Assembly (NCBI GenBank): GCA_018398815.1
Contig: CM031607.1
Location: 92,761,543-92,825,542 of the forward strand
Reading direction: 5' to 3'
DNA length: 64,000 nt
Source of the DNA: Conus ventricosus
Taxonomy: Eukaryota > Mollusca > Gastropoda > Neogastropoda > Conidae
The notes beneath the pieces were generated by a model, which was not told where the DNA came from, did not search any database, and saw only the letters and a list, made by a program, of their open reading frames with translations. This document shows, one piece after another, positions 34,661-44,796 of this stretch. The translations under genes were made by a program, and so were the position numbers. How positions within the stretch are numbered: position 1 is the first letter of the stretch; each line of letters starts with the position of its first letter.

Positions 34661-35489
34661 GTACTGTGACGGACCGTTTCCCGTCCAGTCACAAATTTTT
34701 GTATGACCGTGCTAACCGGAAGGTAGTCGTCCGGAAGCCGATTTAAAAGTTTACCTGACTGCTGCTCACCTGCGCACTGTTAAAGCCGGGTGAGCTGAAA
34801 CGGTTAGGCAGTCTCTGCAGTGATTCCGGCAACGCAACTACCCAGAAGCCGAAGAGGGACTCCAATCTGTTTTGGTGGCAGTCAGGTATTTATCATTCAA
34901 TGTTTATTTATTAGCAAACCGAAACCGTATTCCCGTTTAGGAGCGACTGAAACTTCCTCAGCACAATGTGAAGGTTTAGAAAAGAAAAGTATTTGTTGTG
35001 TTCTGTTATCCTATGACTTGAAATTCTTTCAGAAAACATGAATAGATGAAGAGAGTGTCAAAGGAAGTGGTCTTCGGGAAGAAAAAAAAGATTTTGTTTA
35101 TTCTGTGGCTTAACTAGTTATGAACTTCCTGATGGAAAAAAAAGAGATGTTGCTTTTTGATGTGGATGAGTATTTAACTCACTCTTGATATGAATATTGA
35201 AAAGTTGTGTGTTGGTAAACAAGAGTGTGTGGAAATCTTTCCCTTGCATAAAAAATATTGAAGTAGATGAATCTTTTGGAAAAAAGAAACCTTCTAAAAT
35301 GTGGTGATTATATGAAATGAAATGAACAATTTTGTCATGACGAAAGGCATTTATAGTTTGATGAAAAGTAATCATTAATTGTATGTAATGAATTGTATTC
35401 ATGGTTTATTGAAGAGGGTCTAGGTGGGAATCCTTTCCCCAATTTTGAAAACTAGATTCTGAAAGGTTTATATTGAAATCCTTTCCTGT

Positions 35490-35690
35490 GTAGTGCTGTG
35501 ATTCCGGAAAAGGGAATGTTGTAGTGCTATGATTCCGGAAAAGGGAATGTTGTAGTGTTATGATTCCGGAAAAGGGAATGTTGTAGTGTTATGATTCCGG
35601 AAAAAGGGAATGTTGTAGTGTTATGATCCCGGAAAAGGGAATGTTGTAGTGTTATGATTCCGGAACAGGGAATGTTGTAGTGTTGAAGAA
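35490..35690. repeat. 31-bp tandem repeat, 6-7 copies
   Basis: Units sharing GATTCCGGAAAAGGGAATGT. TTCCGGAA is a palindrome in every unit. Inside the LTR-like insertion. Confidence 0.95.
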
Positions 35691-35844
35691 AGAATATGCT
35701 GATGTTTGTCCCAAGTTCTAGTGGAATGGGATGTGACTAATGAATATCAATGTAGTCGTGATTGTAATGAATAGTAGCCATGATAACCAAGGTAGTTAAT
35801 CAGTTTCCCCCAGGTAGAAGTGTACCCTGGACTGAAGGGGACTG

Positions 35845-36048
35845 GCTGCCACTGTCTGAGGGTCAGGGCTGCAGCTGTGCGCACCCCCTTGTTCTCCGCC
35901 TTGTGTCAGTGTTGAGAGGCCGGCCTGAGTGCCGACAACTACTCTACCTGCCATTTTCTGAGGGTCGGGGCCGTAGCTGTGTGCACCCCCTTGTTCTCCA
36001 CCTTGTGTCGGTGTTGAGAGGCCAGCCTGAGTGCCGACCACTACCCTA
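35845..36048. repeat. 102-bp tandem duplication
   Basis: Two consecutive GC-rich units (35845-35946 and 35947-36048) sharing CACCCCCTTGTTCTCC and GTGTTGAGAGGCC, inside the LTR-like insertion. Confidence 0.9.
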
Positions 36049-36618
36049 CCTGCCATTGCGCCCGGGACCGACTACCCGGTGAGCCGCTCCCGAGTTTCGA
36101 ACCAAAGACGTTTGCTTGGCCGTCGCTGCGTTCTGTGTTTCTGTGTGTGAGCCACAGCTCCTGTGTGAGACTGTCGCCTTGTCGTCGGCAGAGACGACGT
36201 GAGTGTGGTAGTGATTTTGAGCCACAGCTCTGTGACATTCCAATGGTCCTGTGTCGGACCTTGACGCTGTAGTCGTCACTTTCATCGTCTTCGTTCTCTC
36301 CATCGTTTCGTCGTCATCATCTTCGTCGTCGTTGGAACCAGCAGCGCTAGTAGATAGCCAGCTATATATAGATATATTTTGTGTGTACGCCTTATGGTTG
36401 GCGTGTCGACCTATTGATGTTTTTGCATTTATAATATATGTTTGTCTGATGGCTCGGGCAGCATAAAACAAAAAAGTGTTGTTCTGTTGCCTGGCTGTCA
36501 ATGTTTGGGTGAGTGGGTGTGTGTATGTGAATTGGAAAAGTCGTGCATGCATCCATAATTTCTGTGTGAGAGTCGGACAGTCAGACACCCGCAGACACCA
36601 CCCATTCCATCCGTAACA

Positions 36619-37860
36619 GTACACAATCATTACTACAGCCTCCCCGCCCAGTCCCACGTGTTCTATGAAAAACACTCTGTTGAGTTTCACACACACCAGT
36701 GTTTACAGTAGATGGCATAACATCGCTATGTACCATGGAAGACATAATGCACGAAACATGACCGTCAAAAACCAAATCCAACTTTTCCACAGTTAACACA
36801 TTAACCGATCGTGTGTTACCAGCATCTGCCCCATTGCCGTCCACACCGATGTCAGTGACAAACTGCACGGGATTTTCAGCGCCTAGGCCTAACTGCTTCA
36901 AATCAGAATCGTTCACTGCCCCAGTTAAAGTGTCGGCACGTGGAGTCGGAATATGAATCTCGTGCGGTGGCAGCTTAAACTTCGCCTCCCTCTGACTTTG
37001 ACAACGGGGCATTTTCCAATGATAGGGCCGGCCTGAATCGTATCTTAATTCCACTAGATTGCCACTGACACCCACACCAAACTTTTTACTGTCAACTACA
37101 AGTTGGCCATATACCATGGACACTTTCTCGCCTTGTGACCGAGCGGACTTATAATGTGGGAAACATTTCTTTCTTGTTTCTCTTACCCGAAAGGAAAAGT
37201 CTTCACTAACAAATGTTTCCGTGCCCTTTAGTTTCTGTTTTGCTCCTAAAGTTTTGTCCTTATCTTTGAAGAACGTACAACTCGCAGCTATTGGCGAGTC
37301 TGGCTTGGAGTTTACACGATGCACTTGGTCAAAGGGAACCTCACCTGCCAAATGCATCTTATCAGCCAGCATGTCTCTTACCAACTCTTCACTGTCCTGC
37401 GGAGTCTCTTTGCCCCCACGGGGAATACCATGTATTATTATGTTATTCCTTTTCGACCGGCCTTCTAAATCGTCCACGTTTCTGTCCAAGGCTTCCACTG
37501 TGGCAGTAGGTCTGGTGTTTTCGTCTGTTAATCGGTAATTGTCCTGTTTTAAGTGAGACATTACCTGCTTCAAACCAATCAGTTTATCCTGGAAAGTCAC
37601 ATTTGCTTCACATCTTCACTAACTCGATCGGACTTACAGGTTAAGTTGGTCAACATGGCCACAACATCCCTAAGAGCAGGATCCAGAGAGACCGTAGAAG
37701 CTGCAGGAGCAAACCCTGATCAATGTCCACTGTCTCTGCGGGTACTTCCGGTGGTTTCCAGGCGAGTTTGCCGCTTGCTGTCGGCCTTAGCAGAGCCAGG
37801 TCCTGGGTTCAGCTCCACATCACCACACCGTTGGAGTAAATGTCAGTAACAAAACAGAGA
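36619..37860 (-). pseudogene. LINE ORF1-type protein (coiled coil, RRM)
   Basis: After a short N-terminal leader carrying the 2A-like motif and a frame change near 37600, the product shows a heptad region (LTDENTRPTATVEALDRNVD), then DLEGRSKRNNIIIHGIPRG and FVSEDFSFRVRETRKK. This is the RRM and following basic segment of LINE-1-like nucleic-acid chaperones. It then continues about 130 residues with low complexity before being cut at 36619 by the insertion. It binds element RNA in known families. In frame with the endonuclease after excision. Confidence 0.8.
37798..37827 (-). other. 2A-like ribosome-skipping motif (CGDVELNPGP)
   Basis: The minus-strand frame reads HLLQRCGDVELNPGP, matching the D(V/I)ExNPGP 2A consensus with the usual Leu/Arg-rich lead-in. 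It sits at the N-terminus of the LINE coding region, a position where 2A-like sequences have been reported in other invertebrate LINEs. An upstream frame change and a stop 30 residues later reflect decay. Confidence 0.8.
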
Positions 37861-38161
37861 GAGTAGTAGACCTAGGGTGACACCGTCCATGCGTGACCTC
37901 AACGTCAACACTGAAATCCTCATGTCGGATTTGAATTTTGCCCGTTTTGACATAAAACGGACAAATAGCAGAGCAAACGCTCCACATACAGCCCTGAATG
38001 TCAGTGGTGCAGAAGGCATGACACATTACAAATGTCACTGCTGACTGTACAGTCAGAACACCAAATATTTTCAAGGAAAAACAAACAAAAAGTACGGAGC
38101 TCAACAAACGTGACCTGCCAACTTCGTGTACCGCTTAAACACATATATATATAAAAATACT

Positions 38162-39011
38162 GAACAATTAAGTAGTGGGGGAAAACAAGTGCAGGTTCAT
38201 ATTTCTTCCGTCATTATAGTAATGACTTGGCAAAGATTTGAAGTTTAAAAAAAAATTGAAGATGAAGAAAATGGGAAAGTTTATATTATGAATATTAAAA
38301 CCCTTCACTAGCTGCCTGAAGGAACCATCGTACCCCCTGTCGAAGGCAGATTTATATCTATTGCCTGCTCCTAGGCCCTTCGTCCACTGGATCGGACTCA
38401 TCAGGGAGACGTGGCTGATTGTGTCTGTGCTCTCGGCGTCAAATAGAGACACACCACAGTCCATAACTCTGTGGTGCTCTCACCACCAAGGGTTCAAAAC
38501 AGAATCCAACAGCACCCAAAAAGCAGCCAACAAAAGGTAGTAAATAGAACGAAACAAAAGTGTGAGGAGGAAAACAGTTGTTGAAAAACTAAAAACATTA
38601 TGCAAACAGTATAAAATGTAGGGGACAATTTTTGAGCCTATGCTTCAGCATCCATTTAAGTATACAAGGAAGATCAAAAGATATGGAACAGTCTGAGTGG
38701 TCAGCTCTGCTGTTCAATAACCCAAGCATCGTCAGCGGCTAAGAATTGTGCAGAACAACCTTTACTTGGATCTCCTAAGAGGTGCAATCGCCCACTGATT
38801 GACCAAGCAATATAATGCTGAACAATTAAGTATTGGGGAAAACAAGTGCAGCTTAACAATTATTCCATCATTATAGTAATGACTTGGCAAAGATTTGAAA
38901 TTTAAAAAAAAATTGAAGATGGAGAAAATGGGAAAATATATGTTATAATTATGAAAACCCTTCACTAGCTGCATGAGGAAACCATCGTAATCCCTCTCGA
39001 AGGCAGATCTT

Positions 39012-39012
<1 letters not shown>
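38162..39012 (-). repeat. Dispersed repeat family R1, copy 1
   Basis: Minus-oriented unit with two about 205-bp direct copies of a C segment (39012-38800 and 38370-38165; core GCCAAGTCATTACTATAATG) flanking an about 400-bp D segment (38790-38390; core ATTTTATACTGTTTGCATAATG, a run near CCACAGAGTTATGG). No coding. The C-D-C arrangement resembles a dimeric/tandem repeat such as a retrozyme or satellite. Copy 2 is at 43100-45175. Confidence 0.75.
38374..38404 (-). ncRNA. Hammerhead-ribozyme-like core in R1
   Basis: Minus strand reads CTGATGA-GTCC, an 8-nt loop, GGAC-GAA: the catalytic CUGAUGA box, a perfect 4-bp stem II and the GAA box. Downstream GCCT/AGGC can form a stem III with an internal loop. 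Stem I pairing is weak. The second family copy has GAAA. Confidence 0.4.
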
Positions 39013-39100
<88 letters not shown>

Positions 39101-39245
39101 GATTGAGAGAGGGAGAGTGAGCGAGGAAGTCTGTGTGTGTGTGTGGTGTGTGTGTGTGTGTGTGCTTGCGTGCGTGTGTGTGTGCGTGCGTGCGTGTGTG
39201 CGTGCGTTTGTGTGCGTGCGTGCGTGCGTGTGTGTGTGTGTGCGG
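39013..39245. repeat. (AT)n and (GT)n microsatellites
   Basis: (AT)n at 39017-39098 and (GT)n/(GTGC)n at 39131-39242. Confidence 0.97.
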
Positions 39246-39956
39246 TGATGGTAATAGTGATGATGATGCCAACGAGGAGGAGAAGCGGGAGGAAGAAGGG
39301 GAGAGGGAGCAGGAGAAAACATAATTTTCATATTCATTTTATTAAAGATGAATTTAAATATGTAGGTATTCAAGACACAGAATCCTGCACGTGTTGATGA
39401 CGTTTCACTATCACAGTAGGAGAAGTTATAGCACTGACTGACTGCCGTGTGTTGTGACGTTGATAAAGCAGCCACCAAAAGGCAGACTCAGAAGAAACAG
39501 AGTGGTACACAGCACAATCCTTTCTATGACGGCATCGTCAGACATTTTGGGAACCATTTATTTTTCTGTCTGCGGCCAGACTCAAGTGTTCCAGTCAGAC
39601 CATACCTCTCAACCAGGTAATGCCAATCAGTTTAGTCTATGTTTCTATATCTACTCCATAACGATGTTGTGCAGTGACACTGGGTGCTATGTACTGCCAT
39701 GCTGTTCTGTAGCGACACTGTGACCTATAGCAAGATTATATTCAGCGACAAGACTCTATTATTCACTTGAACTTATTCCATCATCGAGCGTATCGTGAAC
39801 GGAGCCTGCACGGTTTGGTCAGACATTGTGCTACATCTATAAACGTGTCTCCGAGGCCGAGCTAACGACAGCTGAACAATAGCTAGTGTTGGAAAACGTT
39901 CGTTCCTTGATATAGACTATGCCCTGTAGACTGCCTAAAAGATCTTTTTTTTACCG
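39246..39956. other. No recognisable feature
   Basis: Purine-rich at first (39270-39320), otherwise ordinary spacer without gene or TE signature. Confidence 0.45.
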
Positions 39957-40115
39957 AGGGAAAGTAGGGGATGGGGTGAAGGAGGGAGGGGTGAAGGAGG
40001 GTGGGGTGAAGGAGGGTGGGTGAAGGAGGGAGGGGTGAAGGAGGGTGGGGTGAAGGGGGATGGGGTGAAGGAGGGGGGGGGAGTGAAGGAGGGTGGGGTG
40101 AAGAGGAAGGGAACA
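39957..40115 (+). repeat. G-rich minisatellite (GAAGGAGGGTGGGGT-like)
   Basis: About ten units of 12-16 bp with GGGTGGGG runs on the plus strand and a 10-G run at about 40072-40081. The plus strand has G-quadruplex potential. Confidence 0.9.
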
Positions 40116-40178
40116 GACGGGACAGGATCATTACATAGAGTCAGAAAAATGAGAAATGTATCGTACCACTTCTCTCTT

Positions 40179-40181
<3 letters not shown>

Positions 40182-40246
<65 letters not shown>

Positions 40247-40296
40247 ATAAGAACATACACACGAATGCACACGCATACACATATGCGCTCCAAACA

Positions 40297-40361
<65 letters not shown>
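40182..40361. repeat. (CA)n microsatellites
   Basis: Two (CA)n tracts (40182-40244 and 40297-40361) with a degenerate centre. Confidence 0.97.
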
Positions 40362-40364
<3 letters not shown>

Positions 40365-40509
40365 CCCCATTAAAATACTTTGTTTTCATCCGAAAGACAT
40401 TTTCTGACTTCTAAATCATTTTGACGGGTTTACATTCGCATGTTTTATTCATGATTGACTGTGTAACAAAAAAGTATTTTAAAAAAAAGGAAAAAAGCAA
40501 AGGCAGCGA

Positions 40510-41298
40510 CACCAGCTCATAAATCAGAAGTGTCACTATCTCATCAATCACATTCACCGCTTCGGAACACCAATTGATTCGAGATGGTGTATAGTTCCAC
40601 GATCTGTTTCGTTATGTTTGAACGTGTCAATACAACCGAACACGCCGACGACTTAGTATAAAGTGGCTTTGATATGCGCATTTAAATAAAATTGCTTGCG
40701 ATTATCAATTCATCAAATGTACCACTAAAAGTCTTATTTTTCTATTCATTTGTTCATTTATTTATTTGTTCATTCATTCAGTCAGTTATTTACTTATTAT
40801 TTGTTCATTTATTTGTTCGTTTAATTATCTATGTGTTCAGTTATCTATTAATTTCATTTCACTGTATTTTATTTTCATCTCTTGCTTGACATTTATGTTT
40901 AGGATTAAAGCAGAAACAGACAGGGAACATTACTTACAAATTAGCATTCATGATAATGAGAGCAAGTGAGAAACGAATGGAAATTCTGGGCAATGAAACC
41001 ACTGTGAGAGTGGAAGCGGCGCCCGTCGTGGACAATGTTCAGTTGATTTCGAGTTATCTGAGGTGGGTAATGCATTCTGGATACTGTATGCTGCCACATT
41101 GATCCATAATGCTTGAAAATAGGGTGGTAGTACAGTGATACTTTTCTTTCAATTTCCAAACGGGATTTTCCTTAGCACTGCTCGTTTAGTTCTGGTCCCA
41201 GAAATATAACAAACCTGTCATTTGTAGACATTTATCCTGACTCAACCCTGACACCAGCATCCGTGCACTATATTTCCTATTTAAGGCAGCTAGACAGA

Positions 41299-41344
<46 letters not shown>

Positions 41345-41345
41345 C
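40510..41345. repeat. Diverged duplicate of 17020-17840
   Basis: See 17020-17840: shared landmarks in the same order and orientation, ending in a (CT)n tract (41303-41341). Non-coding. Confidence 0.75.
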
Positions 41346-41496
41346 TCAAGCAGAATCAGACCGTAAGCAAATTATGATAAACATCAATTATCTGTCCGAG
41401 CATTATGTGAACAACTTGTCAACTATGCCTTGCAATTTTCGAAAGTAGACATTAAAGGGTTTCGTGCCGCTGACAGGAATATAAAAAAAACATTCA

Positions 41497-43095
41497 TATA
41501 TACTGTTCAAAAAACGTTAAGGACCAACACTGGGAATGCACAAAAACTTTTTAAAATTCACAAAAATTCAATTGTACCGCCTTTGTGGTCCAAACAAATT
41601 GAACCACACGCACAAATTGATAGTGAATGCGGCAACTGCAATTTTGTGGCACACATTTCTCACGCGCCTTGAAAAACACGTGTCGCAACTTGTCATTTTT
41701 GGAACAAATTGAGATGAATTTCTGATGTGTTTGGGATCCGAGGAGCATGTGCTGAATCAAAATCATGTGAAGCACGAGTTAAATCAGGCTGTAGATCATA
41801 CAGTATGCTCAACCAAATGTCTTTAAAAGCCACTGTACTGGCGAAAAATGCAATGCAATAGCATGCCTCCACGTCGAAGACTGAACGAGCTGGATCGAGG
41901 AAGAGCAATAGAATGGCTCCAAGAAGGAGTTGCAGTCCAGAAAGTGGACGGAGACTTGGGGTATCACACTCTGTTGTTATCAGACTCAGACAGTCACACT
42001 CTGTTGTTATCAGACTCAGACAACGCTTTCAAGACACAGGAAGAGTGCAAGAACGACCACGCTCTGGTCGACCCAGAATAACACCACCACGAGAGGACCG
42101 ATACATTGAAAGGCAGGCCACACAAGAAAGAACAGCAAGTGCGAACAACATCAGACGTCGCCTTAGAGATGCCACCAACACTGTTGTCAGTGATCAGACC
42201 ATACGAAACCGCCTACACGCTGCTAACCTCCGTGCTCGACGACCAGCCATAATACCTCGTTTGACTGATGCCCACAGAGCAGTACGCCGAGTATGGTGCA
42301 CGCAGCACGTGAGATGGACACATGAACAGTGGGCTAACGTGATGTTTACAGACGAGTCGCGGTTCTGCCTGGATCCCACCGATAGACGGAACAGGGTCTG
42401 GAGACCCCGTGGGGAGCGTTTTGCAGAAGAAGCTGTCCTGGAAAGGAACCGCTATGGTGGGGGATCCGTTATGATTTGGGGCGGCATAAGCACACGCTAC
42501 AGAACGGTTCTCTACAATGTGGCAGGGAACTTGAATGGTGTTCGCTACCAAACAGAGATTTTGCAACCCCTGGTGCTGCCAGCCCTTCAACAGCTTGGAC
42601 CTCAGGCAGTCTTTCAAGACGACAATGCACGGTCCCATCGCACCAGAGCAGTAAACACGTTTCTCCAAGCTGCTGGTGTCAACAGAATGCAGTGGCCCGC
42701 AAACAGCCCAGATCTGAACCCCATCGAACATCTTTGGGATGAGCTGGGCCGGAGACTGCAGCAGTGTCCTCCTCCTCCTGCTAACCTGGGTCAGCTGTTT
42801 GAGTCACTCCAGCAGGAGTGGGCTGCTGTCCCCAAGGCCTTTCTGCGCACACTGGTGAACTCCATGCGACAACGCTGTCTTGAATGCCTTGCCAATAACG
42901 GGGAACACACATGTTATTAACCATGACATTGAACAAACACTCCTGTGACTTTCAAATTTGGGGGTGGGGGTGTTTGTACTATGCTCGATTCCAGTTTGTT
43001 GATTCCTCGGACTTGTCATTGTCTTTACACACTTTTCACATATTCAATAAATTCATGTTACGCTTGGAGATTGATCACTTCCCAATTTTCTTTTT
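41497..43095 (+). mobile_element. Tc1/mariner DNA transposon
   Basis: A Tc1-like end at about 41501 (TACTGTTCAAAAAACGTTAA, preceded by TATA) precedes a DD34E transposase (41863-42920). The right inverted repeat was not recognised. Sequence changes to R1-family DNA at about 43095, so the right end is degenerate or truncated. Confidence 0.8.
41863..42920 (+). pseudogene. Tc1-like DD34E transposase, nearly intact
   Basis: The natural start is the ATG at 41863 (MPPRRRLNELDRGRAIEWLQ, helix-turn-helix), in another frame from the rest. A single-base loss near 41950 shifts into the long frame ending at 42920. The long frame (numbered from its first ATG at 41913) has the second DNA-binding helix, a GRPR-like basic motif (PRSGRPRI), and the catalytic triad FTDESRF (D147), FQDDNARSH (D237) and NPIEHLW (E272), which is DD34E spacing. 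A 30-bp in-frame tandem duplication sits at about 41968-42027. It would cut and paste the element at TA if intact; only two lesions are visible, so the copy is young. Confidence 0.88.
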
Positions 43096-43597
43096 TATAT
43101 GACTTTATTCAAGTTCAAAAGGCTGTGTCAGTCTTGAATAAAAGTTACTCTGTGTTAGGTTTCCTTATGGGAGCAAGATTTACCCTACTTATTTAGCGTT
43201 TATTGTTTACTGTTCCCTGCCTCATTTTATTTTCAATTTCTTCAATTAAGTCGAGGTTATTTGTTTCTGTCCATCTTTGTGTTTGTCGTTGGATCTCCCT
43301 TGCATCCTTGGGTGGATCCTCAGGTGTAGGCTTAAAGATTGTCCCCTACATTTTATACTGTTTGCATAATGTCTTTAGTTTTTAGCAACTTTTTTTCCTC
43401 CCCACACTTTCGTTTTGTTTCATTTACTACCCTTCACTGGCTGCTCTGGGGGGTGCTGTTGGATTCTGTTTTGAACCCTTGGTGGTGAGAACACCACAGT
43501 ATTATGGCGTGTGGTGTGTCTCTATTTGACGCCAGGAGTACAGACGCAATCAGCCGTGTCTCCCTGATGAGTCCGATCCAGCAGACGAAAGGCCTAG
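43096..43597 (+). repeat. R1 family copy 2, left part
   Basis: Carries an x segment (43100-43250; core CTTGAATAAAAGTTACTCTG) that recurs at 45040-45180, then the D segment matching 38790-38390 in inverse orientation. A hammerhead-like core lies at 43564-43590. The unit is interrupted at 43597 by the fold-back element and resumes at 44797. Confidence 0.8.
43564..43590 (+). ncRNA. Hammerhead-ribozyme-like core in R1 copy 2
   Basis: CTGATGA, GTC, a 10-nt loop, GAC, GAAA. Compared with the copy at 38374-38404, one stem II pair is lost but the GAAA box is complete. The fold-back element has inserted 7 bp downstream, in the putative stem III. Confidence 0.4.
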
Positions 43598-44791
43598 TGT
43601 CACGACCGGCCCCTGGAGGTCGGCCCTGACAGGATCGGTCTAAAAGGGAGTGAAGGGAGTGACTGACCTCACACGCTCCGCAAGAAAGATTACAATACAA
43701 CACACTATTTATTCACACCAACACGCAAATAGTCACAAATAAGCATTTCAACACACACAACATACACATAGTCACAAATAAGCATTTCAACACACATCCG
43801 TTTGTTCCTTCCGGTTGTCCTCCACCCTTACCTCCCCAAAGTTCACTGGAGTATCATGTCCAATCGGGTGTCCAAAATGGGCCTTTTCTGAATAGTCTTT
43901 CAGTGCCGACAACCTCAGCACACACCCACACCATTTCCCCAATAGCACGACACAGAGCTAACCACACTTGCATAGCTGTCACATGGGCTGCATGAAGTCT
44001 GAAGACAGTGTAGAACCCATCCCGTCGGACGAGGCGGTAGTCGTTAAGGGTCCTGGACAAGGGTAGGACCATCCAGTGAAGAACGCGTGCTCCTCACACA
44101 CTGCAGCCTCAAGAACATCAGCCCCAGGTGAAGCCAGCGGGAGGAGAAAAAAGGGAAAGGAAGAGGAAAGGAAAGGGAAGGAACAAACGAATGTGTGTTG
44201 AAATGCTTATTTGTGACTATGTGTATGTTGTGTGTGTTGAAATGCTTATTTGTGACTATGTGTATATTGTGTGTGTTGAAATGCTTATTTGTGACTATGT
44301 GTATGTTGTGTGTGTTGAAATGCTTATTAGTGACTATGTGTATGTTGTGTGTGTTGAAATGCTTATTTGTGACTATGTGTATGTTGTGTGTGTTGAAATG
44401 CTTATTTGTGACTATGTGTATATTGTGTGTGTTGAAATGCTTATTTGTGACTATGTGTATGTTGTGTGTGTTGAAATGCTTATTAGTGACTATGTGTATG
44501 TTGTGTGTGTTGAAATGCTTATTTGTGACTATGTGTATGTTGTGTGTGTTGAAATGCTTATTTGTGACTATGTGTATGTTGTGTGTGTTGAAATGCTTAT
44601 TTGTGACTATGTGTATGTTGTGTGTGTTGAAATGCTTATTTGTGACTATGTGCGTGTTGGTGTGAAAAAATGGTGTGTTGTAGTGTAATCTTTCCTGTGT
44701 TATCTCTTGCGGAGCGAGTGAGGTCAGTCACTCCCTTCACTCCCTTTTAGACCGATCCTGTCAGGGCCGACCTCCAGGGCCGGTCATGACA
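43598..44791. mobile_element. Fold-back element with subterminal tandem repeats (1194 bp)
   Basis: Ends TGTCACGACC...GGTCATGACA with inverted repeats of about 200 bp (GGAGGTCGGCCCTGACAGG is shared), flanked by a perfect 5-bp duplication CCTAG (43593-43597, 44792-44796). Uninterrupted R1 copy 1 shows the empty site. Each arm includes a 39-bp unit: about two on the left (43725-43795, inverse) and about twelve on the right (44193-44660). Central about 390 bp has a 72-codon minus frame (43854-44072) of unknown nature. No transposase, so non-autonomous; superfamily unknown. Confidence 0.85.
44193..44660. repeat. 39-bp tandem repeat, 12 copies
   Basis: Units sharing GTTGAAATGCTTATTTGTGA, nearly identical, in the right arm of the fold-back element. 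Open frames through it repeat a 13-residue motif and are artefacts. Confidence 0.97.
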
Positions 44792-44796
44792 CCTAG

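Larger units (their letters stand above)
34665..36618 (+). mobile_element. Large solo-LTR-like insertion in LINE (1954 bp)
   Basis: Bounded by TGTGACGG on the left and CCGTAACA on the right (imperfect inverted ends beginning TG and ending CA) and flanked by a perfect 4-bp duplication GTAC (34661-34664 and 36619-36622). Removing it with one GTAC restores an uninterrupted LINE reading frame. Interior: six to seven tandem 31-bp units (35490-35690), two 102-bp units (35845-36048), no coding domain, no repeated ends. Orientation is set arbitrarily. Either an unusually long solo LTR or a non-autonomous element of the same class. Confidence 0.75.
31620..37860 (-). mobile_element. Near full-length LINE (family A), interrupted by a 1954-bp insertion
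   Basis: Reading leftwards: a 2A-like motif (37798-37827), coiled-coil/RRM ORF1-type region (to 36619), inserted foreign element (34665-36618), endonuclease (34660-33858), RT (33784-32600), C-terminal region (32550-31900) and a CCHC finger (CRLCNLAKEDEVHFLFCCP, about 31870-31925). Excluding the insertion the element is about 4.3 kb. ORF1-type and endonuclease regions are in the same frame once the insertion is removed. RT has several stops. Related C-terminal copies lie at 54340-55600 (minus) and 61780-62400 (plus). Clade not assigned. Confidence 0.85.

Noticed and set aside
35780..36082. 100-aa frame with two repeated segments
   Set aside because: It is the translation of a 102-bp tandem duplication inside the LTR-like insertion.
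36251..36466. 71-aa frame with Ser run
   Set aside because: No domain, inside the LTR-like insertion, Ser run derives from a TCG/TCA microsatellite.
43854..44072. 72-aa minus frame inside the fold-back element as a transposase remnant
   Set aside because: No catalytic motif or similarity that I can name; too short to support.
44128..44688. 186-aa frame of 13-residue repeats (VEMLICDYVYVVC)
   Set aside because: Tandem 39-bp repeat in the fold-back arm; two phases are equally open, so there is no coding constraint.
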